64,000 bases of DNA from contig CAJFCJ010000002.1 in assembly GCA_904063045.1 (NCBI GenBank), forward strand, positions 558,001 through 622,000, written 5' to 3'. A model generated the notes under the pieces. The model searched no databases. It was not told the DNA's origin and was given only the letters and a program-made list of their open reading frames with translations. Source of the DNA: Dimorphilus gyrociliatus (Eukaryota; Annelida; Polychaeta; Dinophilidae). Below are positions 1 through 13,537 of this stretch, piece by piece. Positions within the stretch are counted from its first letter, which is position 1; each line of letters opens with the position of its first letter. The position numbers and the translations under genes are program-made.

Positions 1-2959
1 GGCTTCGACCTAGAAACGTACTTAGTAAATAGGGCTTATATTAGGTATCGATCTCCCCACTTTAAATTCTCTAAAGCTCATCACTGTTTACAGATATAAG
101 CAATTCTAGGATCCTATAAATATGTTTATAGGTTGAGGCAAAAATCTCCATTTACCTTGATTAGGAGATTCTACAGGCTTTAAAAGTACGGAAAAACCCC
201 CGAAGAATACCTAGATTTCAAATGTAGTGCAATTATCTTACTCAACGGAATGATGCTTGAAAATCAATTCTATTTCCAGTTATTTCTATTCCTTTTTATT
301 CCTCTCGTTTCGGAATATAGGAAAAGACTATGCGTACATGTATTGATTTTCTAGATAGAGGAAATCCATGTCATTGTTCATTTGTAAAGTTTGTTCAATA
401 GCTAAGCTTGTCTTCCCAGATAGAGAGTCATAAATAATATATAACACCTTTAATATATAATCTAAAATTAGAAATGACTGAAAAAACTGCTAATCCTTAG
501 ATTTTGACCTCCAAAAAATCCATCACTTTAATAAGGGGCTTCATATTCATTCTTTTGGATTATCTTCTCACACTGATGTCAGAGCAAATATAGAATAATA
601 GGCCTATCAAGAGAGGGTGATTCCTCGCATTCCTTTCATATACCCTTTACTGCTAGTAAAACATAGAGTAATTGAATATAACATTATTAAACTTTTAAAT
701 CTTCTACAACGATATTTTTATCGTTTTGAGAAATGAAATATCATTTTTAGTCCAATTATATATTTTTGGCATACTTTAAAGCCTAATTATGTATTAATTT
801 ATCTTAATTACAGATTCCTGTTTTTTGTAATATTTTGTTTAAATACTATAATACAGAAAGTTTCAATATTCACTATATTCAGAAAAAATACAGTATACTA
901 TTTTAAGCAGTGTATATCCTTGGTATCATATATTAAATACATTATACTTACATACTGCATAACAAAAGAATATATTTAAAAAATATGTTTATTTTGTATG
1001 GTTCACATATGAATTCATGAATTCTAATGAATATTCCATATAATACTATAATATAATATATATATATATACATATATATAAGAAAAGTATGAGCTACTTT
1101 AAAATTACAATGCAAAAATTTTGAAATATTACATATATTGTTTGGATTTACCATAGTATTTTAAAGAATTACGATTTAATGTTAGATATAACTATATAAA
1201 TACTTAAAATAAAATTTAAAATATTTAATACCTTAAATTTTAAAGTATGTTTGATATGAAGTTGTGATGCTGTTTATTATCGATCGAATATCCTACTTGG
1301 TATATTTATCTCTCCAGAACGCCATTTCAGTTGTCTACTGCAAAGTGCTGCAATATACACAGGCGTCGTTAAGTCATTCCACAACTGTCCTGCAGATGGA
1401 GCAAACGACTTTCATTTAGGTGGCGTTAATAGTTGATCGACCATCAAATGCATTTTTTAATTTAGTTGTCACGTTTTTCCCAAAAGAAAAATGTCAACTA
1501 TTCTTAATCTACTTAGAGAGCCAAGAGAAAACCGTTGTTTGAAGTAACTCACCCCAATTAGATGATGATTCTATATCTTAAATATTTTTATAGAAAATAA
1601 AATTGTTAACGCCGGAGGGCAAGCTGTATAAGTCTGCGTCAGTCACAGATTTTACATAATTGACGAAGCCAGTAATACTTTCCTTTTACCACTTAAGAGT
1701 CTTTTAAAAAAAACTTTAGTTTTTTTATGATTATAATTTGGCAATAGAGTATAACGAGCGGGGAGTTTACAGCACGCTCTAAAATAAAGTCTTATCTTTT
1801 ATTTTCTTTTAAAATATAAGAGATGATTCTGAATATTTCCAACACTTTAAAACTTGTTACCGCTTAATTTAAAGGGTTGAAAATATTTGTAGGCGACGCA
1901 GCGAGCGTTATGTAGGTGTGACGTCAAAATCGAGTGCCCAATCGTAGTTCTTTTTCAACCCACTTCAAATGACGCTTTACTGCATATTCTACGCACTAAA
2001 TTCTGCACTGTAAACTTATAAGTTTCTAAAACGACTTCTTTTCTCTACAAGACTACGATTAACGTTGGTATAATTTTAATTTTTATAAAAATCATAGGAG
2101 TAAATTAAGATTATTTAGCCTTGTATGCTCTTTTAACTTAAATCGCTTTCAAAATCCATTAATTCTATGGAACAAGTAGCAAAGAAATCTATCTGATTAT
2201 TTTGGACAGGAGTAGAATTATTATATTTGCAGTGACAGAAAATAAAATAAGAGATAATTGTATTTAGTTTTAAACTTCTTTTCTACCTTGAATTTTCTTT
2301 TTTTACAGGTAAAAATTTCCAAAATATTCTGAGAACCAATTAGTTTAAGATCATTTATAGGACTCTGATGAATGATACACTTTTTAGCCCTTTTCCTATC
2401 TTCATATAATTTAATAACTTTAATGAACAAAGCCGATTTTGATTTATGACAAGCCATTTAGCAAACTTCTGGAGAGAATGATGACTAATATATGAAACAA
2501 TTTACAAAAATTGACCAACACATCCAGAAAAGCAGATTATTAAAACTGTTACTGCTACTTACGTCTTATTTATCAAATTAGAGTTAATAGACATATTTTC
2601 CGCTTTTTCTACTCCACTTATAGTAGAACTGCGATATTTTATTTAAGATTCAGATATTGTTAAATTTTAAGATTGCAATCGTTGACGTGTAGCGTTGTCC
2701 ATGGTTTTACCACCCAAAATATATTGGTATTCGGCTGTTGCTGCTTGTTTAATACACAGCTGTTACTAAACTCCTGTATAGTCCATTAGTTTTAATGGAT
2801 TTATATTGAGTGGACTCCACTCGAAATGAAGAATATATGATATACAGACCGTTCTCGATCAGATTTACTTAAAACTATCATTCGAATAAAAACAGCTTCA
2901 ATATTTAGAGTTATTAAGTACCGTTTTGGTTTCTTTGACTTTATAGATAACAATCACAA
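1..2959. other. upstream intergenic region, no gene seen
   Basis: I see no conserved coding segment here. Open frames are short, low-complexity and lack splice context. A (TA)n tract lies around 1047-1080. A perfect TGACGTCA palindrome (CRE-like) sits at 1919-1926, about 1 kb before the first receptor gene. The final few hundred bases presumably carry the promoter or 5' UTR of that gene. Confidence 0.5.
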
Positions 2960-5503
2960 ATGACAACTGAAGCATATCCAGATAATCAAACTACACTCAA
3001 TCCATTATGTGAATTAAATGAGTATTGTGAAACAATAGAAGATTATGAAGATAGAATACACACCTATTTGGAGCTAAAATGGTACGAATGGATCCTGGTA
3101 CAACTTTATATCATCACGTTTACAGTTGGGCTATCCGGAAATTTCTTGGTCTGCTATTGTGTATGGAAAAACCATAATATGCGAACGGTAACGAATTATT
3201 TCCTTGTTAATTTGGCAGCTGCTGACTTCTTGGTCATGCTCTTTTGTCTTCCATTCACGGTTGTGGTTAATTTCACTGAAACCTGGTTTTTTGGAGCTGC
3301 TATGTGTAAAATAATAGCTTTTATACAGGTTTATATTGTTTAAATTCTACTTCTTTAGCAAATTTTTATGCTCTACATTAAATAGGAACTCAACTCATAT
3401 AGAAAAGAGAGTATTCACAATTTTTTATTAAGCGGTTAGAGTTCTTGAGCCTTTTTTTCATTAACTTTTTTTTCCTGTTTGGGACAATAAGGTACTCTTC
3501 AACCTCATGCAATGCCAAAGGTCTGTAAACAAAAAGCTTGCTGCAGCAACAAGAATCTATAAGCTCGACCAACATTTTCTAACGAATTTTTTTTCTCAAA
3601 AATCCTTAATTAATAGAATCTCGATTACATTTTATATTACAAGCTGCACTTTCTTTTATATATTCTATTACAGATGACCACACCAAGTCATTTGAAGTTG
3701 ACATTGTTTTTTAGATGATTTATTACTTGTACATTTATAGGCCAATAGCTCAAAGGCAATCCTATTATTCGATGTGTCGTTATTTATATACGTGCATATA
3801 CATTTTATATGTAACTGTATTTTAGGAGTTCAGATTATAGAAAACAATAATCGAAAAATATTTTATCCAAATTTACAAAAACTCATTGGTCTTCAAATTA
3901 CAAATAGGGCCTATCAGTTGGAGTATCTTCTTTAACACTGACAACGATTTCGATAGAAAGATGGTATGCTATATGCCATCCGTTGAAGTTTAAATCAACT
4001 CCTCAACGGGCAAGAACTGCTATCATTGTTATTTGGGTAATATCGATGATCGCTTGGACACCAGAATTAATACTAGTGAATACAATTGTAAGCAATGTCA
4101 ACGTAATTTGGTTCACAATTTGTAAAGCGAATAATACATCCGTTTATTTGCGTTTGCAGGTTTGTTTATGTTTGTTTAACTGTTATTCTATTTAATGGTT
4201 TCCTTTTGCTCTAGCTATTTCAATTCGTTGCTGTCTATATTATGCCATTTATTATTATGTTTGTTGCCTATTTCCAAATAGCTAAATGCTTATGGAGTAA
4301 ATCAACTCCAATGTCAAGTAACTGAGAATTTTATTTTGAAAATTTTATACTGTATATTACTTTATTTTATCTTGTCAAAATTTTCAGACAAAAGTGACAA
4401 GTGCCAGGAAACTTACAGAAGTTCTTCTGCACTGGAAGCCCAGCTGCAAAATCGACGAAAAGCTGCAAAAATGCTTATAGCAGTTGTCATTATGTTTGGA
4501 ATCTGCTATCTCCCTGTATATACTCTAAATCTATTAAGGTATTGCATAATCTTATTTCATAAGAAAAATATTGCAAGATGATAGGTTGCAGCAAATCAGC
4601 CAAAAAGTCCTTGCAGAATGAGCTTTGAAAAGTATTTTATTTCATATCACGATATTTTATCGTTGAGTAAAAACTCAATCCTTAAGATTACATACTCAGA
4701 ATTATCAGTGCTTTCACATTGGCACTAAATTTGTCAAGTTTTTTTTTACTTTCATTTATCTTTGGATTACACGCAATGTCTTCAACATTTTAAGCAAAAA
4801 TTTTTGTTGTTAACATAATATCAATATTTATAAACCATTTGAAATATGCTTTTAAAGTTTATATACTAAAAATGTAGAAATAGATATAGTAATATAATCT
4901 TCTAGATCTCTTCGAAATAGTCAGGTAAAAAAGTGATTAATATTGGATTAGTAAGATCGTAACGAAAGTTTGTTTTATTTTCATCAATTATACACCATAT
5001 AGAACTTCTAGCCGTCTATCCTTTTTTCTATTGGTTTAATTTCCTTTGGATTTATCTTTCGTTGCAGATATGGGAACGTTTTAAAATCCGTAAGAGATAA
5101 TGAAGTTATGATCTTTGCCAATTCTTCTCACTGGTTGGCCTATTTCAACAGTTCCATTAATCCAGTTATTTACAATTTCATGAGCGGTTTGTTTCGTTGA
5201 AAACTGATAGAATTGTTTTGACTAATCAAGAAATAATTCTCTTAGCGCGTTTTCGACGAGAATTCAAAAGAATCTGTCTTTGTCGAGCTAATAGGAACTC
5301 AACCACTACACAAAGACCTGCCTATCCAGTTTTCAGGTATTTATTAAATATAATTTTATCGCCTTGAAAGTACAGTTTCAAGATGTATTACATTCATTAA
5401 CAACCATTTGAATTGCAGAAGGGACAGAAACGTCAACAACGCACATGATCATCATAGATTTTGCTCTAGATACAGAAAAAAAGATGTCTGTCAAACATTC
5501 TAA
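2960..5503 (+). CDS. allatotropin/orexin-type neuropeptide GPCR, copy A
   Basis: Predicted class A GPCR of 389 residues in seven exons: 2960-3328, 3908-4159, 4215-4317, 4388-4538, 5068-5186, 5246-5336, 5419-5503. All phases join cleanly and end in TAA. The short N-terminus has N-glycosylation sites and the CELNEYCE segment. TM1 carries GLSGNFLVCY, and TM2 carries the family-typical HNMRTVTNYFLVNLAAADF. The ETWFFG segment before TM3 and the TM3 motif ERWYAIC (residues 140-146) are typical of allatotropin and orexin receptors. TM6 has AKMLIAVV...CYLPVY, and TM7 has NPVIYNFMS followed by the ARFRREFK helix-8 segment. It would act at the plasma membrane as a peptide receptor. The peptide ligand is inferred from family only. 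Its closest relative in view is copy B, which converges on it from 6458. Confidence 0.9.
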
Positions 5504-6457
5504 TGATGGAGACTTATCACTCAGTTATTTATAATATAACTATAGCCTAAATAACATTAACGACATGTTACTTTTTTGAAACTGTGAAACGATACAAAAT
5601 ACCCCGAACTGAAAAATTTGATATAATAATCAAACAAAAAAATATCATATGTACTGTATACTGTACACCTAAAATACCTATATATCTAAACTGCGTACAA
5701 CCATATATACAGTATATATATATATATATATACAGTATATATTGTTTTTGTTTTAAATAAATAATCTATCCTGTCATTCTTTGCAGCTCATTAACCCTTT
5801 GACCTAATCAAGGGCTTATATTAAAGAGCCAGGAGGTCATCTGACTCTTTTCCAAGTCTAAGCACTTGTAACCAAAGATATACCAACAACTTACTTATGA
5901 CAAGTCAAGATCATTTGTACATGAAAAAAGTGTATTGAAATCAAAACGTTAAAGTCATTTAATATATCTAAAATATTAATAAAAGATAATCGAAAATCAC
6001 CGATTTCTTTACATGATACTAAATTTACAGATAAATTGTTTTTTTTTAAATATCAAATAGTAAGTTTTAATGACCATTAAATAAAAATTGTAATCTTAAG
6101 AAACTTTATGACTCTCTTATAAATTGACACTGAAAGAGAAGACTGTTTTTTCTTTATTAGCTTTTATTGATTCTTTTATTTATTCTTTTTGAGCTTTCAA
6201 TTAGTAAATAACCTGTTATTATTTGTAAAAGAATACTATCTATTCAAACATTCATTTTCCACGAAGTATAGACTACATATAAGCTCCTCTCAAGTCCTGA
6301 GAGAACATAGAATACCACATAGAGTCACAAAGAGAAATACTCTAAAGTAACTTAGAACTTTAAAATATACTTAATAGCATCATTATCCCTATTAGATTTT
6401 TTGCATGCTTATTTCCTCTTTAGTCTTTCTCTCTTTTCTGTGTCATCTATTTCTTCC
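5504..6457. other. convergent 3' intergenic region between the two receptors
   Basis: Both receptor genes end into this 950 bp stretch. It holds a TA microsatellite with TACAGTATATA palindromes (about 5640-5745) and an AATAAATAA polyadenylation-like signal near 5755. I see no coding sequence. Confidence 0.5.
5640..5745. repeat. (TA)n microsatellite with ACTGTA/TACAGT palindromes
   Basis: Alternating TA runs are punctuated by TACAGTATATA and its complement. The same mix recurs near 41700-41725 and at 48545-48705, which suggests a common simple-repeat family in this genome. Confidence 0.6.
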
Positions 6458-9400
6458 TTAGAACTCTTCGTCCTCGATTTTTATTTTTGGACCAACAGTC
6501 GACATCGATATAGTCTCCGTTCTTCCATGTTGATAGTGGTATGTATGGTATGTAAAACTACTATTTGATCTATTCCTTGACCGTAAGAGCACAGAACTGA
6601 ACTGCAAACACTTGCATGCTTGTTTAAATTGTGTTCTAAAATGAGCTAAAATACAAAAAGGATGTTCAATATTAATTGTTTATTTAATTATATATAAAAA
6701 ACATTTTATTAGGTAATTTTAACGTTAGCCAAGAAAAGACTGTAAACCATTTAAAAAAATTAAAAAAAAGGAAATTGAACAGCTATAATTTTAATATCTT
6801 GGCCTGTCTATATATAAACTATCCGAGTACAATAATTTAAATTACACTTACCACTCATAAAGTTATAGATAATAGGATTAATCGTGCTGTTGAAATAAGG
6901 AAGCCAGTGAATAACTAAGGCCAAATTTGAGGCATGAGGACCTGATCCTATCTTAGTTACGTATCTACAAACAACAGAGTTGTTTTCACAAAATTTATAT
7001 CGCTTTATTCGAAAGTTTGGCTTGCCTTAAAATGCTAAGCAAGTGAACTGGCATATAGCATATAGCAAAAACTATGACGACTGCTATGAGCATCTTAGCT
7101 ACTTTTCTCCTACTTTGTAACTGCTGTTCAGCTGATGAAATTCTCTTTCCTGGACCATATTCGTTCACTCCTTGCGAATGAGGGTTCAAAGGTCGTCTAC
7201 TACCTGTCAAAAAAAACCTTTGACGGCGCCATCTATCAAGTAAATTACTTACTAGTTTCGTCCGTTGGTATGGTCGTTCTCCACAACGTTATAGCAATTC
7301 TACTATAGGTAATTACCATCAAAATAATAGGTAGAACATACAAGCAGATAACAGAGATAAAAGTGTAGATGTAATAATGTTTAACGACTGCTCCGCAGGA
7401 AGTTAACAACATGGTTGAAATATGTTTTAACACCGTTGGTGGAAACGCTGAAAACGTTTCCACTAAAATCAATTCTGGTAGAGATATAAGATTAGCCAAT
7501 AGCCATATAATTCCAATGATTAACTTTACTCTTTTAGAATTACTGTGTAAATATTCATATGGTATAACACTATTTAAATTTTTGTACTTGATCTAATTTA
7601 ATGAAAACTTTCGCCTTAAAAGCTTTCAAATTAATATTTATACCTGACAAATCTCATTGGATGGCAGATGGCATAATATCTCTCTATCGATATAGCTGAC
7701 AGTGTTAGCACGGACACAGATATGGAGAGCATCTGTTTTTTTGTAAAAGTCATTAGTGATGGTAACAATGAGGCATCGGTTTAAAAAATGAAAGCAGAAA
7801 AAGAAGAAGTAGTAGTACTAGTCGAAGACAATGAAATGCTTCTTAAATTAACTAATGGCACATTGCCAGGACTCCTTCGATTATGGAAAATCCTTGTTTT
7901 TTTTAGATTACTTCTCCGCATAGCTTCAATATTTTATTTTTGTTGGTAGATACATGGGCGTCAGAGCAGAAAAAATAATGATGTGGTGTAAACATAAAAA
8001 TATCAAGTAAATTAAGTTTGGTAAAATAAAGGTCTCTCAATTGATCTCTTAATTAAAAAGTTTGAATATAATGACCGATACAGTTTTGAGAAGCCGGTAT
8101 GATTAGAAGTTCTTTATCTGTAATAGAAACTTGACGAAGCAGTATTTGTATAAACTGTTAGTGAGTATTATATACCAACCCTCAACATCTTTCATTTTGA
8201 GTAATATTTGCTAAAGCATTTATTTTCTTTCCGTATTTTTTATCTATCTGTGGTATTAGTTGAAAAATTGCGGAAGATACAGTATCAGTCCGTTATAAAC
8301 GCCTAAACTCCCTTTCGTATTACCTTTCAACTGCATAGAGCTGTTTATGACATATTATAGGGCCTTTACGTTAATAAATCTTGCCACGTTATTTCGATAA
8401 GAATTGTTTATGCACGAGGGTTTTTCATCTCTTCCCATTTTTAACTTACCGAGAGCGTTTAATTGAAAAAATATGCTCTGTTAGCGTCAAAAAACGGTTC
8501 TAGAAACAATAAACATAAGGAGGAAGTGTAAACATTGAAAATTTTGAGGAAAGGTCAAAAGTCTAGTGAAATATTCAAAATGGTGGCTAAAGTTCTTCAT
8601 TTATCATTAGAAATCTTTAGCCATAGTTAATTTTTCTTTTTTTCTTTACTGAATTGGCTGTATCGATTGTCATAGGTACGCCTTTTAACAGAGCAAGATC
8701 ATTACTAATATAATAAGATATAGCGTGTAAGTTTAATTTAACGTGTCTCTCTGCTTGTATTTCAGATAGATATAAAAACTTCGTTGCACCTGCTTCAGCG
8801 TTGGCTATTTCAGATTTTATCAGGATCAGTGAATTCCTTATATCTCCGAGACAGTTTTGAAAATATTATAAAGATCTTTATTACGTTAACTGAACAGAAA
8901 TAACCGAATGTACAATCAAATATTCGATTAACAATTTATTTGCTATCCTTAAAATATATACCTGATTATCATTTCAATTTCACAATAAACTCCCCTACTA
9001 GAGTTTTTTAAGCCGATTAATTTTTCACATAATGAGAATTTCTTTTTTATATTCATATCATGTATTGACCGATCAAAAGGATCCCTTAAGAGCTAACCAT
9101 CATTTTGTAAAAATAAGGAAAACTTTGGTATTATGACACATATCCAAGACTTTGCTCGTTTAAGTTTCTGAACGGTTGTGGAAAATTTGAGTAGATGTTA
9201 AGAAATAAGGCACATTTGCGTTTCGAAATAACCTTCCTAACTGATATACTCGGCTGGAATAGAATAAAAAACACTGCTGCAGAATTGCAGCTGTCGTTCA
9301 CGCTTCTCTAATTTTGTTGTTTGGAAAAAATATCATGAGCATTTAAAGTAGTTACCATGGATGAAAGAGAGACTAATCCAAGATTAACCCGCTGTCTAAA

Positions 9401-11248
9401 GCTCACAGAATAGAATATAATGATAGACTAAAGATAATCTTTATATTTCGTTTACGAAATTTTCAATTACAGCCTTATTGCATGCTTCGTCTTAAATTCA
9501 ACAGCATTTTTAAATTGTTTAAATTTTTTACACATGTAAATTTATTTATCATAGAAAAATTCTTTCTATATTTTAATGCAAGCTTTAATCTATAGAGAGC
9601 AAGTGTTGGAAAAATCTCATGAGTAAAAATTATGCTCTGCTCTCCTTTTCATGTCTTAAACAATACGACTAAATATCTTACGTTAGACTGTCACAACCAA
9701 ACCTAGCTTAATAATTTGTATCACATTTGGGAGCCCTTCTTGTTTTATTACTATAGTTTTTAAGTCCCTAATATAATACATTATCTTCAGTAATATTGTT
9801 TCTTCTAGCAGAAATGCATCACACTGTACAGTATATTGCGATTCAAATATATCAAACTATTAATACAAATGAAATAAACGTAATAAAACATTACAACAAA
9901 TTGCGGATTCTGTTTTAACCTATAATATAACAGGTGCGAATTGCAGGCTTATTCATGTTAGTGGATTTACCAAGGATTTTGAAGCTAGCGAAAAATTTTG
10001 AAACAGTAAAGCTTTTCCCTTACTTGCTAGCTCACATATCATTCATTTATTGTTTAATTATCTTATATATTATTTAATTTCTAAGCTCTCTACTTTTATT
10101 ATAAGTAAGTTAAAAAGCCTTATTTTGGGATTTCTACAAGAATACTGAAAATACAACTTTACTGACAAATTTGCCGGAAGGGAAAGAGTCGAAACAGGAA
10201 TTACCTCTCTTAAACGTTTCGACGCCGTAGACTAATGAAAATTTGCTGGCTACTACCATTCGTCGCTTTTACCTAATTCTATTACAGTTTGTCTTTGTCT
10301 GCTTAGGACCATTTGGTCAACTTTCCAAATTAGATGATGGATTAACTTATTCGTTTATCTTGTCAGCGTTTTAAAATTTAAAGGAAAATCCTAGTAATTC
10401 AAAAAAAGCAATTATATCTTGTATACTAGAAACAAAACCATGTGGAACATCAATTAATCATTTAAATCTTAGAAGTTGTTCAATATCTATGTAGACCGTA
10501 TTGATGACTGAGCATTAATATGTTTCATAGCTATTGTTAGTTGCTTCTATTAAACCGAGTTTCATATCAACTCAATACGAAGTCTCTATAACAGACAATC
10601 TTGTTGCAAGACGCTTTTGGACAATAAATCTATTCATTTCCCTATTTCCGGCTTTCCGAGCAAGTAAAGTATTGTGAAATCCCTAACTACATAAGAACTC
10701 TATAACCGCAGGCAAAATTTTGATAATATAACGATAGTATTCAAATTATGCAAAGATTTTACAATTTCTAATAATGGTTTGAACCAAAAACCATAGTTAA
10801 CTTGAGCTAAAGTTATAGAATTTTCAGAGTACAAAATCGTTGGTCGGTATCAACCCTCGAGGTAATTTTTTTAATTAAATTTGTAATTAAAGAAGGGTTA
10901 TACCTGTAAGAAGATAGTTATCTTGCACATAACAGTGCCCAAATACCATGTTTCCGTTACATCTCCTAAGCAGGTGATTGGTAGACAAAATAGTAAAACA
11001 AGCAAGTCAGCTATAGCAAGGTTAGTTATAAAGAGGTTCGTCACTGTTCTCATATGTTTATTATTACAGACTGCCCAAATGACTAAGGCGTTTCCTGTCA
11101 AACCAATAATGAAGAGGAAAACGTAGAATACTATCATCACCCATTCAAATATAGTTGGCGAAACATGTTTCAGGATTCTGATATAAAATTGCTTTTCATC
11201 TTCACAATAGTCATTCCAGCAAAGGGTACTATTTGAGCTATTCTGCAT
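6458..11248 (-). CDS. allatotropin/orexin-type neuropeptide GPCR, copy B
   Basis: Predicted 400-residue class A GPCR on the minus strand in six exons: 11248-10904, 7732-7644, 7542-7253, 7203-7026, 6964-6852, 6645-6458. The N-terminus has NSSNST glycosylation sites and a CWNDYCED segment. TM1 has GLTGNALVIW, TM2 has HMRTVTNLFITNLAIADL, and ETWYLG precedes TM3. TM3 ends ERYYAICHPMRF, so copy A's Trp in ERW is Tyr here. TM6 is AKMLIAVVIVFAICYMPVH, and TM7 is STINPIIYNFMS followed by AHFRTQFKQ. The intron after LSILR begins with GC (AG|GCAAGC); copy A has an ordinary GT donor at the same position and phase. The first intron is 3.2 kb. Copy B has an intron after HPMRFVR that copy A lacks, and lacks the LQ|LFQF intron of copy A. 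The pair arose by an old duplication, inferred from the shared intron phases. Confidence 0.9.
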
Positions 11249-12416
11249 TTCCTGAAATATTTTTAATATGGTGTTTTCTTAAAATTATTAATAATTTTTG
11301 GTTTCTTAATATTTTAATGAGTCCTCTGAGAACGAAACTTTTTATCTGTAGTCCATCGACGAAGTGATAAAAACGCGACTATTTCGCGGTTAGGAGGCGA
11401 AACCGTGTTGTGACGTCACGACTGCAGAGCAATAGATGCAGATCTGTAATTGGTCAGAAACTTTCAGTAGAGAAATGCTTTTCTTTCCTTAATATAAAAT
11501 AAAAAAATTGCAAAACATGAAGCTAATTGGATTAGAAATTTAGAACTTCGAAGGAAAAAGAAGAAATTGCTTGCAATGTAATACGTCAAATATCGCGTAG
11601 TATAAGACATACCAATAGTCAGGAATCGTGATTTTTCTATACGCAATAGAGAGGAAGGCAAATTCAAAGTGCAAACAAAGGCTATTTTACACAGCGTCAC
11701 TAGTCATAGATGCAAGCGCTACAAACAGGCCAAATACAATTAATTACTACCCATCGGTCACTTTCATTACCGATTCTGTTATTTGAATAAACAACCAAGA
11801 AACGTCGAAAATGTTTTTCGACGTGACTGGCAATAAATTAGGATAGAAAAAGGAGGATTTCTACTGTTGTTTGAAACGAATAAAGTATAATTTTCACCCA
11901 TTTCGTTTCTATACATGAAAAGAAAATTATTGATACTAGATAATGTCAAGCAGCTAATTAACAAAGTTTAACTTTGAAAGGCTACTTATAAACGAAAATA
12001 GTGTGTTTCAATTAAAATTGTATCCTGCTTCAGCTCCTAATTTATTATTTTCAAAAGATGTAATAAATTATCAAAACCTTATTAATGTAATTCCTGATCT
12101 AGAGGGGACCAATTCAGTTTTTTTGTGTAAGCGGAAAATTCGAATAAGCGTTGTTCGTTTTAAGCTGGTAAATAGAAAGCTTACTTGTATTTCACTTGCA
12201 CAATTCCCGAAATAGCATTTACAGAATATATTTTTGTAAACTATATTTTATAAAAACTATGATATCCTTAAATGACAAGTTTTTATAATGTAATTATTTT
12301 TTATACATCTCATATTCCAAAAATCACAAGCTATCTTAACAAAACTATACACATCAAAATAATTGTTTTATGACTGATTAAATTGTTCAAATATCATTAG
12401 CCACTAGATGGAGCCG
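11249..12416. other. intergenic region, 5' flank of receptor copy B
   Basis: No coding exon is supported. The segment nearest 11248 should hold the 5' UTR and promoter of copy B. Open frames here lack conserved motifs. Confidence 0.45.
11411..11418. promoter_or_regulatory. CRE-like TGACGTCA palindrome
   Basis: A perfect TGACGTCA lies 163 bp upstream of the start codon of receptor copy B. It is a plausible CREB-family site by sequence alone. Confidence 0.4.
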
Positions 12417-13537
12417 TCAAGTTTTCAATACAGCAACTTCGCAAATACTCAGGCTTCTCTCAATGCCAATATCTAATAACTCAATTCTTAAGTATCTTCC
12501 ATATATGGGTCTCTGACAATCTATCAATAAATTCGGTTTGATTGGTATCCCTAGATGTTCCCGGCAAAGAATTGTTTCCTCCAATTTATCAATACCAACT
12601 TGTACCTTAAAGTTGCATTGAGTCCTCACTGTATTGAAAATCTCTTGTTCATTTATTACGCCTAAAGAATTATAAAACTTACAAGGGTAATCAAAAGGAA
12701 ATATTAAGTATATTGAACTAATAACTCTTTTATGGCCCAGATCAATGATGAAGAAAGGATTCGTTTCAAAATCTGTCATTAAAATTACAATTAAAAAAAA
12801 AAGGAATTTTACTGAATTTGGCTTGCAATTATACCTGTTTGAGAACAAGAGGGCTCTTGCGATGTTTTCAAGTTGAAGACCTTCTTACCATCTATAGCTA
12901 AGTCAGCTATTAAAGCATAACTTCTTTTAAAACGCGTGCTTGATTGCACAACGTTCTTTACAGTAGCACTGTTCCTGAGGCGTTCAAAATCAATGTCATA
13001 TTTCCTGTCATGCTCCCATTCTGATTGATTGACTGATTGATTTGTAGACGAATTGCTAGGAGTCAGAGACAGTTGTTGGATTTGTCTTTTATCGTGTGAC
13101 TGTTTAGAAAAAACATTTCACTCAAGAATATACGCATTTGAAGAATACTTTAAAAAGTCTTCATTTTAATACATTAGAACTATTTAAATATTATTATAGA
13201 GAGGAGGTACTACATGCACTCTCATTTTAGCCAAAAATAATAAACCTGCCTCTAATCTAATGTTCAAGTTTGCTTGCAGGCAAACAAGTTTAATAGATGA
13301 AAAGAAACTTACCTCTTCAATTGCACATTCTGAACTTGTGATTAACCATATGGCTACACTCAATGATGTCAATCCGACGAATAAAAATATTATCCCACAA
13401 ATAAGCAAAAGTTTTATTTTTCCTTCATTTAATGATCTAGTCTTATCAGAGAAAGAGGATTGACAAGAATGCAATAATAGTGAATCCTTTTTTGGGCTAT
13501 TATCGTCAATCGACATTGATAAACAGTCACGTGTCAT
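12417..13537 (-). CDS. type II membrane protein with F5/8 type C (fucolectin-like) domain
   Basis: Three exons (13537-13313, 13099-12835, 12772-12417) join in phases 0 and 1 to give 281 residues. Residues 1-42 are a polar N-terminus without a signal peptide. Residues 43-67 form one hydrophobic helix (IKLLLICGIIFLFVGL...), so a type II orientation with the C-terminus outside is likely. Residues from about 115 to the end look like a discoidin fold: NVVQSSTRF, ADLAIDGKK, a SQEPSC segment, then NPFFIIDLGHKRVISSIYL and the C-terminal GRYLRIELL...SICEVAVL strand. The order and spacing fit fucolectin/coagulation-factor F5/8C domains, which bind sugars or membranes. The start is the first Met in frame after a poorly supported upstream extension, so an extra 5' exon is possible. 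The ligand is unknown. Confidence 0.75.
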
